Of a stretch of 48,091 nucleotides of DNA, positions 40,069 through 47,973 are shown piece after piece. The notes below the pieces were generated by a model. It saw only the letters and a program-made list of their open reading frames with translations. It made no database searches and was not told the origin of the DNA. Position 1 is the stretch's first letter. Every line of letters starts with the position of its first letter. Source of the stretch: a virus. Location: the IMG/VR virus record IMGVR_UViG_3300046513_000115, positions 1 through 48,091 of that record. One strand, given 5' to 3'. The translations under genes and the position numbers were made by a program.

Positions 40069-40664
40069 TGCTTTTCCCCGAAATTGACAGAAATTTTCTC
40101 ATTTTCGCCGATGATGCGCGCCATACGCATATGAACCACAGCGGAGTGGATGGCGTCGTCCAGTGTGGCGGCCTGCCCCTCCCCATCGCCATAGCAAACC
40201 GACACGTGCGTCGCGCCGTCCGGGCTCAGAAATTGCCAGAAAAAGTCATCCCGCGTCACATCCCAGCGCATAGCGGCGCGCTCGGCAGGTTCGAGGCTCG
40301 CCAGTTCCTCATCCGTTGGGTTGTGATACTTCGGGAGCTGGTCCTGGGCCTGCGCCACTACGGGGTCGTCCAACTCGGCCGCGTCGTCCTGCACCCTCCA
40401 CTCCAGCCGCACGCCCGCGTAGGCGGCGCGGGTCTCGGGGAAGGTGCTGTCGGTGCACAGGTCGAACTCCTTCATGCCGGTCAGTTTCTGCCAGCCCTCG
40501 GGCTCGGCGGGCTCCGGCGCAAAGGGGTAGCCCTCGTCGCGCTCGATGCCGTCCGCCATGAGGCGCAGCAGCTTGGCGACCACGGGCACGGCAAAGCGGC
40601 GGTCATGCGGCAGGTTGGGCGCCTCGATCACGATGGCGATGGCGCGGCCGGTAGGTTGGTCCAT
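40065..40664 (-). CDS. Hypothetical phage protein
   Basis: The product is 199 residues from ATG 40664; agagagg lies seven bases before it. A longer reading from a TTG at 40688 overlaps the terminase stop but lacks a better ribosome site. Strand-helix alternation (RAIAIVIEAPNLPHDRRFA, AKLLRLMADGIERDEGYPFA, DFFWQFLSPDGATHVSVCYG) suggests a compact globular fold. No motif or family is recognised. The four-base overlap with the gene at 39610-40068 suggests they act together. Confidence 0.65.
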   Translation of the reverse strand: MDQPTGRAIAIVIEAPNLPHDRRFAVPVVAKLLRLMADGIERDEGYPFAPEPAEPEGWQKLTGMKEFDLCTDSTFPETRAAYAGVRLEWRVQDDAAELDDPVVAQAQDQLPKYHNPTDEELASLEPAERAAMRWDVTRDDFFWQFLSPDGATHVSVCYGDGEGQAATLDDAIHSAVVHMRMARIIGENEKISVNFGEKQ

Positions 40665-40684
40665 GGGTTCCTCTCTCTGGTAGG

Positions 40685-42286
40685 TCAAGCAACGCGCCAG
40701 CTACGGCGCGACGGCGCGCGCGGCTTGCTGCTGCGCACGTTCATGTTGATGAGGCGCCCGGCATACGCCTGCCCAAGCTGGCGCAGCGCGTCGGCCGCTT
40801 CGCTGTGGCCGTGGGTCTTGTCCGGGATGCTGCTCCACGTCTTCAACTGCGGGCTCCACTTCTTGCGGTACAACTCGATGTGCCGGATGCCCTCTTTGCA
40901 CTCGGTTTCATCGAAGTACAGCAGCGGGAACACGTCGCGGGTCTGCGAGATACCCCAATTCACGTCATCAATGACTGGCACGACTTCGAAGCGGTGGCCG
41001 GGCATCAGGGTCTCCAGCATCTGCTTGGGGCTCTTGTTGGTGGTCTCGCCCTGGCGCACGTGGTCCGCGTCGTGGGGCAGGAAATGCTGTTGGAACACCA
41101 GCCCCAGCCCTTGCAGCCACGTGGCGAACGTCGCGTAGGGCTCGCCCCAGCCCTCTTTGAACCGGATGGCGTGCCATTCGTTGTCGATCACCTGGAACAC
41201 CCAGATCGCGGTGCCGTCGCTGTGGCCGATGTCCCAGAACGTGAAGCACGGGATGCTAGGCAGGACTGGGATGCGGGTCTTGAAGCGGCCTTCGCTGCGT
41301 GCCGTGGCGATCTGCTTGGCGTAGTACGTGCCTTCGGTGCTCACCTTGAATGGCTCCTGTGGGGTGGATGGGTACTCGCGCCACATCTTTTCTTGGTCGC
41401 CGGAGAAATCCGCGTCGCGGGTCGCCACGTACCACGCGCGCTGTTCCGCGTCCAGCTTGGTGCGCATCTTCCCCTCGACCTCAAGGAAGTAATCGTTGTC
41501 GGCCTGGGTGATGAGCACGCCCGCCGGGCTCATGCGGTAGTTGGGTTCCTGCCACCACGGGTAGAAGTGGAAGCGGTAATCGCGCTGGGTCAGCACCTTG
41601 CGCGTGTCATGCAGCGCCTGGGCCTTCTCGCACATGTCGAAGAACTCGCCCGCCTGCCCCTCGGCGGTGGATTCGATGATGACGATGCCGGTCTTCGGCA
41701 CGGCCGGAATCGAGCCCGTCACCACTTCGTCCGCCTTGTCCGGGTGCTTGGCGGAAATCTTGCCGAACTCGGACACGTGCAAGCGGTGGATCGTGCCGGA
41801 GCGCACGGAGGTCGCCACGCGGATGCTGCTGTTGTTGTGGGCGAAGTGGATTTCGCTCTTGGTGCAGGACGTGAGCGGGAATTGCGCCAGCAGCGCCGGC
41901 GGCAGGTTCTCGTAAGCGAATTTCACCTTGTCCCGAAACAGCGCCTCTGCCGTCTCGCGGTCCTGCGCGATGATGCCGCACCGGCCATTGGCGTTGAACA
42001 GCGCGTAGTCCAGCCACATGATGCAAATGAGCGTGGTGAAGCCAAGTTGGCGCGCCTTGAGGATGATGTTGCGGTGCCACTGCCGGGCGATGAACCGGCG
42101 CTGGGCCCGGTTGGGGCGGAAGGGCAACACTAGCCCCTCGTCGTCGCTGTCCCCATCGCCCTTGATGAGAATCTTGTAGAGGCGCCCAGAGCACAGCCGC
42201 CACATAGGGTCCGCGAGGCACTTTTTCAGTTCCTCAGGGTCCGTAGGCAGGCTATCTTCCTCGATATCGAGGGAAATCCGGGTCAT
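40685..42286 (-). CDS. terL: Terminase large subunit
   Basis: The product is 533 residues. ATPase motifs: a Walker-A variant KARQLGFTT near residues 77-85, a Walker-B-like strand with acidic residue (HRLHVSEFGK, about 168-176), and IVIIESTAEG near 201-210. The nuclease domain begins with FWDIGHSDGTAIW near residue 350, in which the Asp is the expected metal ligand; later acidic residues are present. It drives DNA into the prohead and cuts it. No small terminase gene is recognisable in this window; one of the small unknown genes upstream could fill that role. The C-terminus ends in a basic tail. Confidence 0.92.
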   Translation of the reverse strand: MTRISLDIEEDSLPTDPEELKKCLADPMWRLCSGRLYKILIKGDGDSDDEGLVLPFRPNRAQRRFIARQWHRNIILKARQLGFTTLICIMWLDYALFNANGRCGIIAQDRETAEALFRDKVKFAYENLPPALLAQFPLTSCTKSEIHFAHNNSSIRVATSVRSGTIHRLHVSEFGKISAKHPDKADEVVTGSIPAVPKTGIVIIESTAEGQAGEFFDMCEKAQALHDTRKVLTQRDYRFHFYPWWQEPNYRMSPAGVLITQADNDYFLEVEGKMRTKLDAEQRAWYVATRDADFSGDQEKMWREYPSTPQEPFKVSTEGTYYAKQIATARSEGRFKTRIPVLPSIPCFTFWDIGHSDGTAIWVFQVIDNEWHAIRFKEGWGEPYATFATWLQGLGLVFQQHFLPHDADHVRQGETTNKSPKQMLETLMPGHRFEVVPVIDDVNWGISQTRDVFPLLYFDETECKEGIRHIELYRKKWSPQLKTWSSIPDKTHGHSEAADALRQLGQAYAGRLINMNVRSSKPRAPSRRSWRVA

Positions 42287-42344
42287 CTTCGGTCATTTCA
42301 ATGCGATGCCCGGATACTACAACATCACGTTCGCGTCGTGTGAC

Positions 42345-43664
42345 CTACCCTTGCGCCAGCCAGTTCGCGGCATCGGCATAGGGCGGGGTGCTGCTGGTCA
42401 CGGGTGATGCCCCGATCATCTTGTAGATGGTGAAGGCGCTGGCGGATGGGCTGATGAAACGTGCCGGGTCCACCACATTGTTGATCTTGATCGCCTCGTA
42501 GCCGATGGCCTGGGCGTGCAGCCCGTCATCGGTCCACGCGGGCACCTTCCACAACCCGGAATTGCGCGCGCTCTCCCACTGGTCGGCGATCTCGAAGTAG
42601 CCCTGCCAGCCGGCGAGCCCAGCGCGGACGGCGTTGTTGACCTGCACGCGGACTGCGGCCCCCGTGCGCGGGGTCTGGTTGCCGGTGGTTGCCCACTCGT
42701 CGGTGGAATCGGTGTCTGGCCCGAAGGTCTGGCCGAAGATCGGCTTGCCGGTGGCGTACTTGGCCTTGAAGGCGGCGAGGCGCGACAGCACGGTCGCCAT
42801 GTCGGCGCCGTTGCGGATGTCGTTCTGCCCCAGCGCGCAGACCACATGCGTGACGTAGGGCCCGATCATGTCCGTCAGCAGACTGCCCGCGTCGTTGGCG
42901 TTCTGCGCGGTGCGCCCGTAGGCCGCCAGCAGGGTGTTGCCGATGGTCGGCGCGAGGCTGGGGGTGATGGTGCCGTTGTCCGGCCCGTAGGGCAGGCCGC
43001 CTTCGTTGTTGAACCCGCCAGACGTGGAGCTACCGATCACCAGCACCGATGGGCCGGTGGTCTGGCCGACGATGGCCGAAGGGCCGTAGATGTAGGTCGG
43101 GAACAGGTTCTCGTACGTCCCGCCCATGGTCTTGTTGGTGATGCCGGACGCGCCCGATTCGCGGAACTCTCCATAGTCGTAATCGCGCACGGTGGTCATG
43201 CGCGCGGCGATCACGCCGACTGCGTTGGTAGCGTAGCTGTGCACCCAGAAATGGGCGCCCTTGGGGATGGCGACCGTGATGTCGTCGGTCCACAGGCCGC
43301 CGCCGTCCGGGATCACGCCGCCGGCCACGCCGCTGAACTTGGCCTGGGTGTACGTGCCCTGCGGGTACTCGACTGAGGCCCAGATCGGCATGGTTGCGCC
43401 CGTGGGTTCGCCGAACTCCTTGCAGTTCAGGAACAGCATGCGGAACGTGCTCAGGTCCGCCGTGGCCGTGCAGCGCTTGCGGTTGCCCATCTGCAAGCTG
43501 CCCGACTGGAAGAATGGGATCAGCCCGCCCGTGGCCGCCAGTCCTGGGTACGGCGTCAGCTTGGGCCCGAAGACCATGGCCCCCGGCTGGAACGTCTGCC
43601 CCGCCGCCCAGGTGGCGAGCCCCGCGCCACCGCCCGATCCGCCTGCTACCGCGCGCAGTCCCAT
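42345..43664 (-). CDS. SGNH/GDSL-hydrolase virion protein (probable tail spike/esterase)
   Basis: The product is 439 residues from ATG 43664 (GAGGGGA upstream). The N-terminal 200 residues are Gly/Ala-rich and beta-rich, as in virion attachment domains. The C-terminal half has SGNH blocks: VLVIGSSTSGG near residue 210 (nucleophile Ser), GQNDIRNG near 276, and DGLHAQAIGYEAI near 378 (Asp-x-x-His). Enzymes of this type remove acyl groups from surface polysaccharides and serve as tail-spike deacetylases. Its place upstream of the terminase, away from the other fibre genes, is notable. Activity on a particular polysaccharide cannot be read from sequence. Confidence 0.82.
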   Translation of the reverse strand: MGLRAVAGGSGGGAGLATWAAGQTFQPGAMVFGPKLTPYPGLAATGGLIPFFQSGSLQMGNRKRCTATADLSTFRMLFLNCKEFGEPTGATMPIWASVEYPQGTYTQAKFSGVAGGVIPDGGGLWTDDITVAIPKGAHFWVHSYATNAVGVIAARMTTVRDYDYGEFRESGASGITNKTMGGTYENLFPTYIYGPSAIVGQTTGPSVLVIGSSTSGGFNNEGGLPYGPDNGTITPSLAPTIGNTLLAAYGRTAQNANDAGSLLTDMIGPYVTHVVCALGQNDIRNGADMATVLSRLAAFKAKYATGKPIFGQTFGPDTDSTDEWATTGNQTPRTGAAVRVQVNNAVRAGLAGWQGYFEIADQWESARNSGLWKVPAWTDDGLHAQAIGYEAIKINNVVDPARFISPSASAFTIYKMIGASPVTSSTPPYADAANWLAQG

Positions 43665-43665
43665 G

Positions 43666-43980
43666 TCAGTTCCCCTCGCCAACCGTCACCCGGACCGTGG
43701 CTGTGGTGTCGCTGATGAATGCCATCTGGCTGGTGTCGTTCGGCGGCGTGAAGACCTCGACCGTGCCGCCCAGCATCGGCACCCCGTTGTCGATGGTCAG
43801 GCCGGGTGCCGCGCCCCATGCGAATGCGATGTTCCCGCCACTCACGAGTACGCGCACGGTCGCGCCCAGCCGCGTGGTGCTGGGCAGGGTCAGGACTTGG
43901 ACGCTGGAAGTGACTGCGAGGGTGCGCTGGGCGTCCGGCGTGGGGCCGGAGGCTTCGGCGGGCGAGAATGGCTTGTCCAC
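43666..43980 (-). CDS. Small beta-rich probable virion protein
   Basis: The product is about 104 residues. Start chosen as GTG 43980 (GGAG about seven bases upstream); a TTG six bases further upstream is too close to that site. The sequence is strand-rich (VQVLTLPSTTRLGATVRVLV, GTVEVFTPPND, ATVRVTVGEG) and without charged helices, suggesting a small beta-sandwich. It overlaps the start region of the SGNH gene and could be its partner or a decoration protein. Named family not recognised. Confidence 0.65.
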   Translation of the reverse strand: MDKPFSPAEASGPTPDAQRTLAVTSSVQVLTLPSTTRLGATVRVLVSGGNIAFAWGAAPGLTIDNGVPMLGGTVEVFTPPNDTSQMAFISDTTATVRVTVGEGN

Positions 43981-44042
43981 GGGCAATCTCCGAAGATCGG
44001 GGAAGTTGCCCGCACTTTACAGGATGATGACTGCGGAATCTA

Positions 44043-44390
44043 TTACGTTGGCGTCATCTCACGCTCGCACGCGAGGTAGGCGCGGTGCCAGTCCTCGGCC
44101 TCGGCTGGGTCGCCCAGCCTGCCCTCCACCGCGCGCCGGCGGGTCATGGCCGCCGCCTGCCGGATGGTGATGGCCACGGCCCCAAGCTCGATGGCCTTGG
44201 CGCGCTTGCCTTTCGCCACGTCGAAGTGCTCGGTAGGGCGCCCCGACTTCTGTATCCAGCGGGGTTGCAGGCCAAGCTGGCGCGCCATCCACATCAGTTC
44301 CTCGCGGCTGTCCGCGATCATGTGGGACATCTTCATCATGCCCAGGCGGCCTAGCTCGTGCTCGTGCATGTCGTCCACGTAGATGGTCAT
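44043..44390 (-). CDS. DUF4031-family protein
   Basis: The product is 115 residues. The layout IYVDDMHEHELGRLGMMKMSHMIADSREEL, quoted as IYVDDMHEHELGR and KMSHMIADSREELMWMA, followed by IQKSGRPTEHFDVAKGKRA and AVAITIRQAAAMTRRR matches DUF4031, a family of small proteins in phages and bacteria of unknown function. Conserved Asp and His residues suggest a metal or nucleotide site. It overlaps the upstream gene by four bases and is the last member of the small-gene operon before the virion genes. Function unknown. Confidence 0.78.
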   Translation of the reverse strand: MTIYVDDMHEHELGRLGMMKMSHMIADSREELMWMARQLGLQPRWIQKSGRPTEHFDVAKGKRAKAIELGAVAITIRQAAAMTRRRAVEGRLGDPAEAEDWHRAYLACEREMTPT

Positions 44391-44737
44391 GGGTTAGCGC
44401 CCCGGAGTTTTTCGAGGTTGGCGGCGAGACCGGCCATCTTGTCGGCGGGGATGGCCTCACTCAGCATCACCAGCATGGCCTTGAAGTTCTCATCCCGCGC
44501 CGTGCGCTGCATTTGCTCAAGTTGATCCACCGCGCTCTGTGCCTGCGCGTGCAATTCGATGATGTAGAGACCCGAATCCGCCATGATTTCATTGGCGGCG
44601 CCAGCCACGCGCGCCATGTGAAGCTGGCCGGCCAGCATGCGTAGCAGTTCGGTTGCTCGGCGCATGGTGCGCACCACTTCATGCTGGGTCAGGGCGTGGT
44701 TGGGCCGGCCCAATTCATCACGATAGGTCTTGGTCAT
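44387..44737 (-). CDS. Hypothetical helical protein
   Basis: The product is 116 residues, almost completely alpha-helical (EVVRTMRRATELLRMLAGQ, LYIIELHAQAQSAVDQLEQM, FKAMLVMLSEAIPADKMAGL). Four-base overlaps join it to genes on both sides. No cysteine or catalytic motif is visible. A small helical protein upstream of the terminase could be a small terminase, but nothing in the sequence specifically supports that. Function unknown. Confidence 0.65.
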   Translation of the reverse strand: MTKTYRDELGRPNHALTQHEVVRTMRRATELLRMLAGQLHMARVAGAANEIMADSGLYIIELHAQAQSAVDQLEQMQRTARDENFKAMLVMLSEAIPADKMAGLAANLEKLRGANP

Positions 44738-45042
44738 GGGCGCTCCCCTTTGTAGAGCCCGGCCAGCATCTCCGGCGTCGTCATCCCGCCCAAGGCGTTG
44801 ACCTTCTCCTGGATGGCCAGCCGCTGCTCATGGGTGAGGCTATCCATCGCAACGGCCATCCTCTCGGCCTCGCGCTGCGCCGGGCTGGGCCACTCACGGG
44901 CCTCGAAGTCCATCCACCAGCATTGGCCGCCGCGCTCGAACAGATGTCGCACGAAGTCGCACGCGGCGACTTTGCTATCCGCCCGGCAGGTGAATTCCAT
45001 CTCGGCGTGCCTGCCCTTGGCGGTCACGATATAGGTCTGCAT
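44734..45042 (-). CDS. Hypothetical phage protein
   Basis: The product is 102 residues from ATG 45042, with GGGAGAT upstream; a reading from further upstream lacks such a site. The first part is a beta-strand motif (QTYIVTAKGRHAEMEFTC) followed by helix (KVAACDFVRHLFERGGQCWW) and a second helix (THEQRLAIQEKVNALGGM). Two cysteines and a WW pair are visible, but no family. Overlaps the next gene by four bases. Function unknown. Confidence 0.65.
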   Translation of the reverse strand: MQTYIVTAKGRHAEMEFTCRADSKVAACDFVRHLFERGGQCWWMDFEAREWPSPAQREAERMAVAMDSLTHEQRLAIQEKVNALGGMTTPEMLAGLYKGERP

Positions 45043-45044
45043 GG

Positions 45045-45296
45045 TCACATCTCCCAGGTTCGGCACAGCATCATGGATAGGACAGCCGGGTAGGTCCACT
45101 TGCCCGGCGCGCGCTGGCGCCTCGGGCTCGGCAGGACGATGAAAGCCGGTGCGGTCTGGTAGCCGATGATGCGCATCGGCGTCTCGCGGGTGCCATCGCG
45201 CTCCAAGAACTGGTAGAAGCAGACCATACCGTCGCTCTCAGCCCTGTGGATAACTGGCTTCGGCGTCAGCCGGTGGCGGGGTTCGTAGAGCCTCAT
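45045..45296 (-). CDS. Hypothetical basic protein
   Basis: The product is 83 residues, basic, with a strand-rich centre (GMVCFYQFLERDG, MRIIGYQTAPAFIVLPSP) and no recognised motif. Its ATG overlaps the stop of the 44-residue gene upstream (ATGA). Length and spacing fit the operon; function unknown. Confidence 0.6.
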   Translation of the reverse strand: MRLYEPRHRLTPKPVIHRAESDGMVCFYQFLERDGTRETPMRIIGYQTAPAFIVLPSPRRQRAPGKWTYPAVLSMMLCRTWEM

Positions 45297-45427
45297 GCCT
45301 GCTCCCTCCAGTAACGGGCACGCATGATGTCGCGGCGGCCCTCGAAATCGCGGCGCACGGACCGTTTCACGTACTCGCGCAGGATGGTCTTGACGCGGCG
45401 GATGGTCTTGAATCGCATCTTCATCAT
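45293..45427 (-). CDS. Very small basic protein
   Basis: The product is 44 residues, highly basic (MRFKTIRRVKTILREYVKR, then RRDFEGRRDIMRARYW). A ggggga site lies just before two adjacent ATG codons (45427 and 45424); its stop overlaps the next start (ATGA). The strong positive charge suggests nucleic-acid binding, which is a guess. It is supported by overlaps on both sides rather than by a known family. Confidence 0.62.
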   Translation of the reverse strand: MMKMRFKTIRRVKTILREYVKRSVRRDFEGRRDIMRARYWREQA

Positions 45428-45594
45428 TTCCCCCGCTGTCGGAGGTTGCGGACCGTCAGCCCCAGGTTTGCGCGCTCACACCATTCCTCGCGCTCCACGT
45501 CACGGCCCGTGCTGTAGCCAGTCTTGTAGCCGATCCAGAAGCCCAGCAGGGCCACGGCAAGCAGCGGCGCGGTGGTGGCGATGATCTCAAGCAT
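45424..45594 (-). CDS. Very small membrane protein
   Basis: The product is 56 residues with an N-terminal membrane segment (IIATTAPLLAVALLGFWIG, residues 4-22) and a soluble C-terminal part with charged helix (GRDVEREEWCERANL). The stop overlaps the start of the 44-residue gene. The layout (one membrane segment and a short cytoplasmic or periplasmic tail) resembles small phage inner-membrane proteins of unknown role, but not spanins or holins known to me. Called on coding structure and overlap. Confidence 0.65.
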   Translation of the reverse strand: MLEIIATTAPLLAVALLGFWIGYKTGYSTGRDVEREEWCERANLGLTVRNLRQRGK

Positions 45595-45595
45595 C

Positions 45596-45946
45596 TCAGC
45601 CCCCCGTCAGTTCGCGGCGCAGCTTGCCCAGCATCACCAGCGCCTGCTCGCGGTTGCCGCCCAGCACCAATTGCTCGATGTCGTCCAGCCGCGCTATCAC
45701 GTCGCCGTACAGGTACGTCACCAGCCGGCGCTGCGCAACCTCTTGGGCGGTGCTATACGTGGCCGGCAGGGCGTCGAACTCCGTGCCCAGCGTCACATAT
45801 AGCCGGTAGCGCTGGGTAAAACTTGGCAGGTGGGACCGCTCGATATCCACATCCAGCACGCCCACGTGCGTATCCGTCAGCGCGAACTGGTCCACCCGCG
45901 CGGCGTCGTGGCGGCGGTGCGCCTTGATCTGGTCAATCAGCTTCAT
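45596..45946 (-). CDS. Hypothetical phage protein
   Basis: The product is 116 residues from ATG 45946, preceded by a G-run (ggggggaaataagc) as ribosome site. The first segment is MKLIDQIKAHRRHDAARVDQ, the middle strand-rich (GVLDVDIERSHLPSFTQRY, LYVTLGTEFDALPA), and the end helical (ARLDDIEQLVLGGNREQAL). No family recognised. It lies one base before the membrane-protein gene. Function unknown. Confidence 0.65.
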   Translation of the reverse strand: MKLIDQIKAHRRHDAARVDQFALTDTHVGVLDVDIERSHLPSFTQRYRLYVTLGTEFDALPATYSTAQEVAQRRLVTYLYGDVIARLDDIEQLVLGGNREQALVMLGKLRRELTGG

Positions 45947-45948
45947 GC

Positions 45949-46461
45949 TTATTTCCCCCCTCTCTGTTTGCGGCGGATGCTGTCCAGCCATGCGGTGTGG
46001 GCGGCCTTGTTCTGCGCCGCCTGCTTACGCTGCCGGGCCTCGCGTTCCTCGCGCCGGCTGGTGTGGGCCGCCTCGATCAGCGCTTGGTCGAAGTTGAACT
46101 TGACGCCATCCAGCTTGCCCAGCGTGCCGGTGCGCAGTGTCTGGCCAGCCTCGGACCAATGCACGGTGACGAAGGTCTCGCCCGCCGGTATCTCGCTGTG
46201 GGCGAACTCGAACACCCGCCACACGTAACCATCGCGCACCAGCCGGGTCTCGAAACCGTCATACACGCTGGCCGGGTCGATCCCCAGCGCGGTCGGCCTG
46301 GGCCGCTCGGCGATGTACTTGAGCATGGCCGGGCTCGGCGGCCAGTGCTCTGGGTCCATGAAATCGGTCCACGCCAGCCGTGGCGTCAGTTCGTCCGCCC
46401 TCAGCCGCGTCCAGCACGTGCTGGCCGGGTCGATGAACTCGTCGCGCAGGTCATTCTGCAT
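45949..46461 (-). CDS. Hypothetical phage protein with basic C-terminal helix
   Basis: The product is 170 residues from ATG 46461, with AAGGAGAG six bases upstream. Middle region is mixed strand/helix (WTDFMDPEHWPPSPAMLKYI, YVWRVFEFAHSEIPAGETF). The C-terminal 40 residues are a strongly charged helix (AHTSRREEREARQRKQAAQN), possibly nucleic-acid binding. No named family recognised. The start overlaps the end of the small membrane-peptide gene. Confidence 0.65.
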   Translation of the reverse strand: MQNDLRDEFIDPASTCWTRLRADELTPRLAWTDFMDPEHWPPSPAMLKYIAERPRPTALGIDPASVYDGFETRLVRDGYVWRVFEFAHSEIPAGETFVTVHWSEAGQTLRTGTLGKLDGVKFNFDQALIEAAHTSRREEREARQRKQAAQNKAAHTAWLDSIRRKQRGGK

Positions 46462-46549
46462 CGCTTCTCTCCTTACGAGGTTGGCCGCCGTGCCACGCAT
46501 GCAGCCACAGCAGGCCCAGGTAGAACCAGAACGGCATTGCATTCTCCAT
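46451..46549 (-). CDS. Very small hydrophobic peptide
   Basis: The product is 32 residues (or 28 from the second ATG at 46537, which has GGAG six bases upstream). The hydrophobic segment MPFWFYLGLLWLHAWHGG is followed by a charged tail (PRKERSDAE). It overlaps the next gene by 11 bases, and its 3' end holds that gene's ribosome site, so its translation could control it. It may be a membrane peptide or a short leader. Support is moderate. Confidence 0.48.
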   Translation of the reverse strand: MENAMPFWFYLGLLWLHAWHGGQPRKERSDAE

Positions 46550-46580
46550 GTCCGTTATTGGCTCCGATGGTAATGGAAAC

Positions 46581-46608
46581 GGGCGAGTCCATGTGACTGG
46601 CCTCGCCC
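46581..46608 (-). terminator. Possible weak terminator hairpin
   Basis: Arms gggcgag and ctcgccc (7 bp, 14-base loop). On the minus strand the stem is followed by GTTTCC, a poor U-tract. It lies 40 bases after a better terminator and may back it up or act as a regulatory structure before the small-gene operon. Confidence 0.35.
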
Positions 46609-46647
46609 GCGCTACTTTGTTGCTTGCCGCCTCGCGGTGGCTGTTCA

Positions 46648-46682
46648 AAAGATTGCGCGCCGCCGGTTGCGCGCGCAATCTC
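46648..46682 (-). terminator. Rho-independent terminator after the coiled-coil gene
   Basis: Perfect 11-bp inverted repeat agattgcgcgc / gcgcgcaatct (46651-46661 with 46672-46682) around a 10-base loop. On the minus strand it follows five bases after the stop codon of 46688-47917 and is followed by TTTT. It separates that gene from the small-gene operon downstream. Confidence 0.8.
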
Positions 46683-46687
46683 ATGCC

Positions 46688-47917
46688 TTAGAACGGAATT
46701 TCGTCAAACTCTTCTGCCGCGCGCTTGGCATCCTCGCCAGTCAGTTGCTGGAGCAATTTGCACGCGGCATCCCAAGCCATCATGTGGTGCGCATGGCTGC
46801 TATGGCGCATCGCCATGGCAATTTGCTGGTTCGCCAGCGCGCTCCCGTGCTCGGCCTGGAACAGCGTGCGCGCCAATATCTCGGCCGACCGCACGATATC
46901 CCCCGCGCTGCGCGCCTGGGGCGTGGGCTCGGCGCCCGGCGCGGTCAGCAGGCGCCGCTCGACTGCCGCGAACCACGGGATTTCCCTACCGCTGCTCATC
47001 TTGCGCACCACTTGAATCGCCGCGTAGTGGCTCGCTTTGCAGTTGGCGGCATCGGCGTCTGGATAGTGCACCGCGTAGTTGGCGTAGCAGCCTTCTGGCG
47101 TGTTGCCAGTGTGCTCGATGCGAATGCCGTCCGGCCCCTGCAAGTAGCGTGGCGGCGTGCCGACGGGCGGCTTCCACCGCTCGGCCAGCAGCGCCTGCAA
47201 CGCGCCCGCGCGAATCACCACAGGCAGGCTGGCCACCATGGATTCCAGCCCGTTGTCGCGGCCATCCTCCCAGAACCACATCTGCCCGCCGCCAGCGGCT
47301 TGGGCTGCTGCGTCACGGGCGGTTGTCACGTCCTGGCGCAAACCCTTGACCCGATCCTCCATCACGGCAACCATCGAATTGGCCTCGGCCAGCGCCGATT
47401 TCAGGCGATCCACCTCCAGCAGCGCCGTGTTCTTGGCCTTGTTCATGAGGTCGCGTTCGGCCACCAACGCCACGCGCTCGTCGCGCAGCTTGTCGTTCGC
47501 CTTGTCCAGTTGGTCATTGGCCCCGCGCAGTTGCTCGTTGACGCGGCGCAGTTCGTCGCGCTCGGCCACAACATGCCTGTGGTCAGCCTTCAAGCTCTCC
47601 ACCTTGGCGCGTAGTTCATCGCGCTCCTTGGTCAGCCCCTCCCATTCATCCTGGGTAGCGTAGGGCTTTGACATGACGCGGAGTGGCTCAATCTTTCCCA
47701 GCCAATCCTCTAATGGCCGCGTGTCCATCAGCAGCGGGTCCACCATGAAGGGCCTCGGGTCGCCGATCTCGGCCAGCCGCTTGGCTGCGGCGGCGATCAG
47801 CGTGCGCTCGGGCTCGAAGCTGCCTGCGTGCCCAATCGCCAGCGCCAGCCGCAGGCAGGAAGCGAGCCCAGCGTTGTTGACTGTATCGTATTGATCGTGC
47901 TCGTTATTGGATTCCAA
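46688..47917 (-). CDS. Coiled-coil protein with SSB-like C-terminal acidic tip
   Basis: The product is 409 residues. I chose TTG 47917 because AAGGAG lies eight bases upstream; the frame is open further but without a ribosome site. Residues about 93-215 are a long heptad-rich coiled coil (ERDELRAKVESLKADHRHV, AERDELRRVNEQLRGANDQ). The part from about 215 on is a mixed globular region (YANYAVHYPDADAANCKASH). The very C-terminus is AAEEFDEIPF, an acidic tip ending in D-E-I-P-F that resembles the SSB tail (D-D-D-I-P-F), by which SSB recruits DNA repair and replication partners. No SSB fold is seen. Partner recruitment is inferred. A terminator follows directly. Confidence 0.75.
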   Translation of the reverse strand: MESNNEHDQYDTVNNAGLASCLRLALAIGHAGSFEPERTLIAAAAKRLAEIGDPRPFMVDPLLMDTRPLEDWLGKIEPLRVMSKPYATQDEWEGLTKERDELRAKVESLKADHRHVVAERDELRRVNEQLRGANDQLDKANDKLRDERVALVAERDLMNKAKNTALLEVDRLKSALAEANSMVAVMEDRVKGLRQDVTTARDAAAQAAGGGQMWFWEDGRDNGLESMVASLPVVIRAGALQALLAERWKPPVGTPPRYLQGPDGIRIEHTGNTPEGCYANYAVHYPDADAANCKASHYAAIQVVRKMSSGREIPWFAAVERRLLTAPGAEPTPQARSAGDIVRSAEILARTLFQAEHGSALANQQIAMAMRHSSHAHHMMAWDAACKLLQQLTGEDAKRAAEEFDEIPF

Positions 47918-47973
47918 TTTCTTTGCTCCTTGTTGATAACTCCGTTGTACGGAATGGTTAGTGGTTGCTACCG

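Noticed and set aside
46637-47614. Plus-strand frame opposite the coiled-coil gene
   Set aside because: Antisense to a heptad-repeat protein, His/Leu/Val/Arg-biased and without ribosome site; shadow.
47918-47973. Operator-like palindrome TCCG-TACAA-CGGA before the coiled-coil gene
   Set aside because: Arms are only four bases, which is expected by chance; no promoter elements could be aligned with it.
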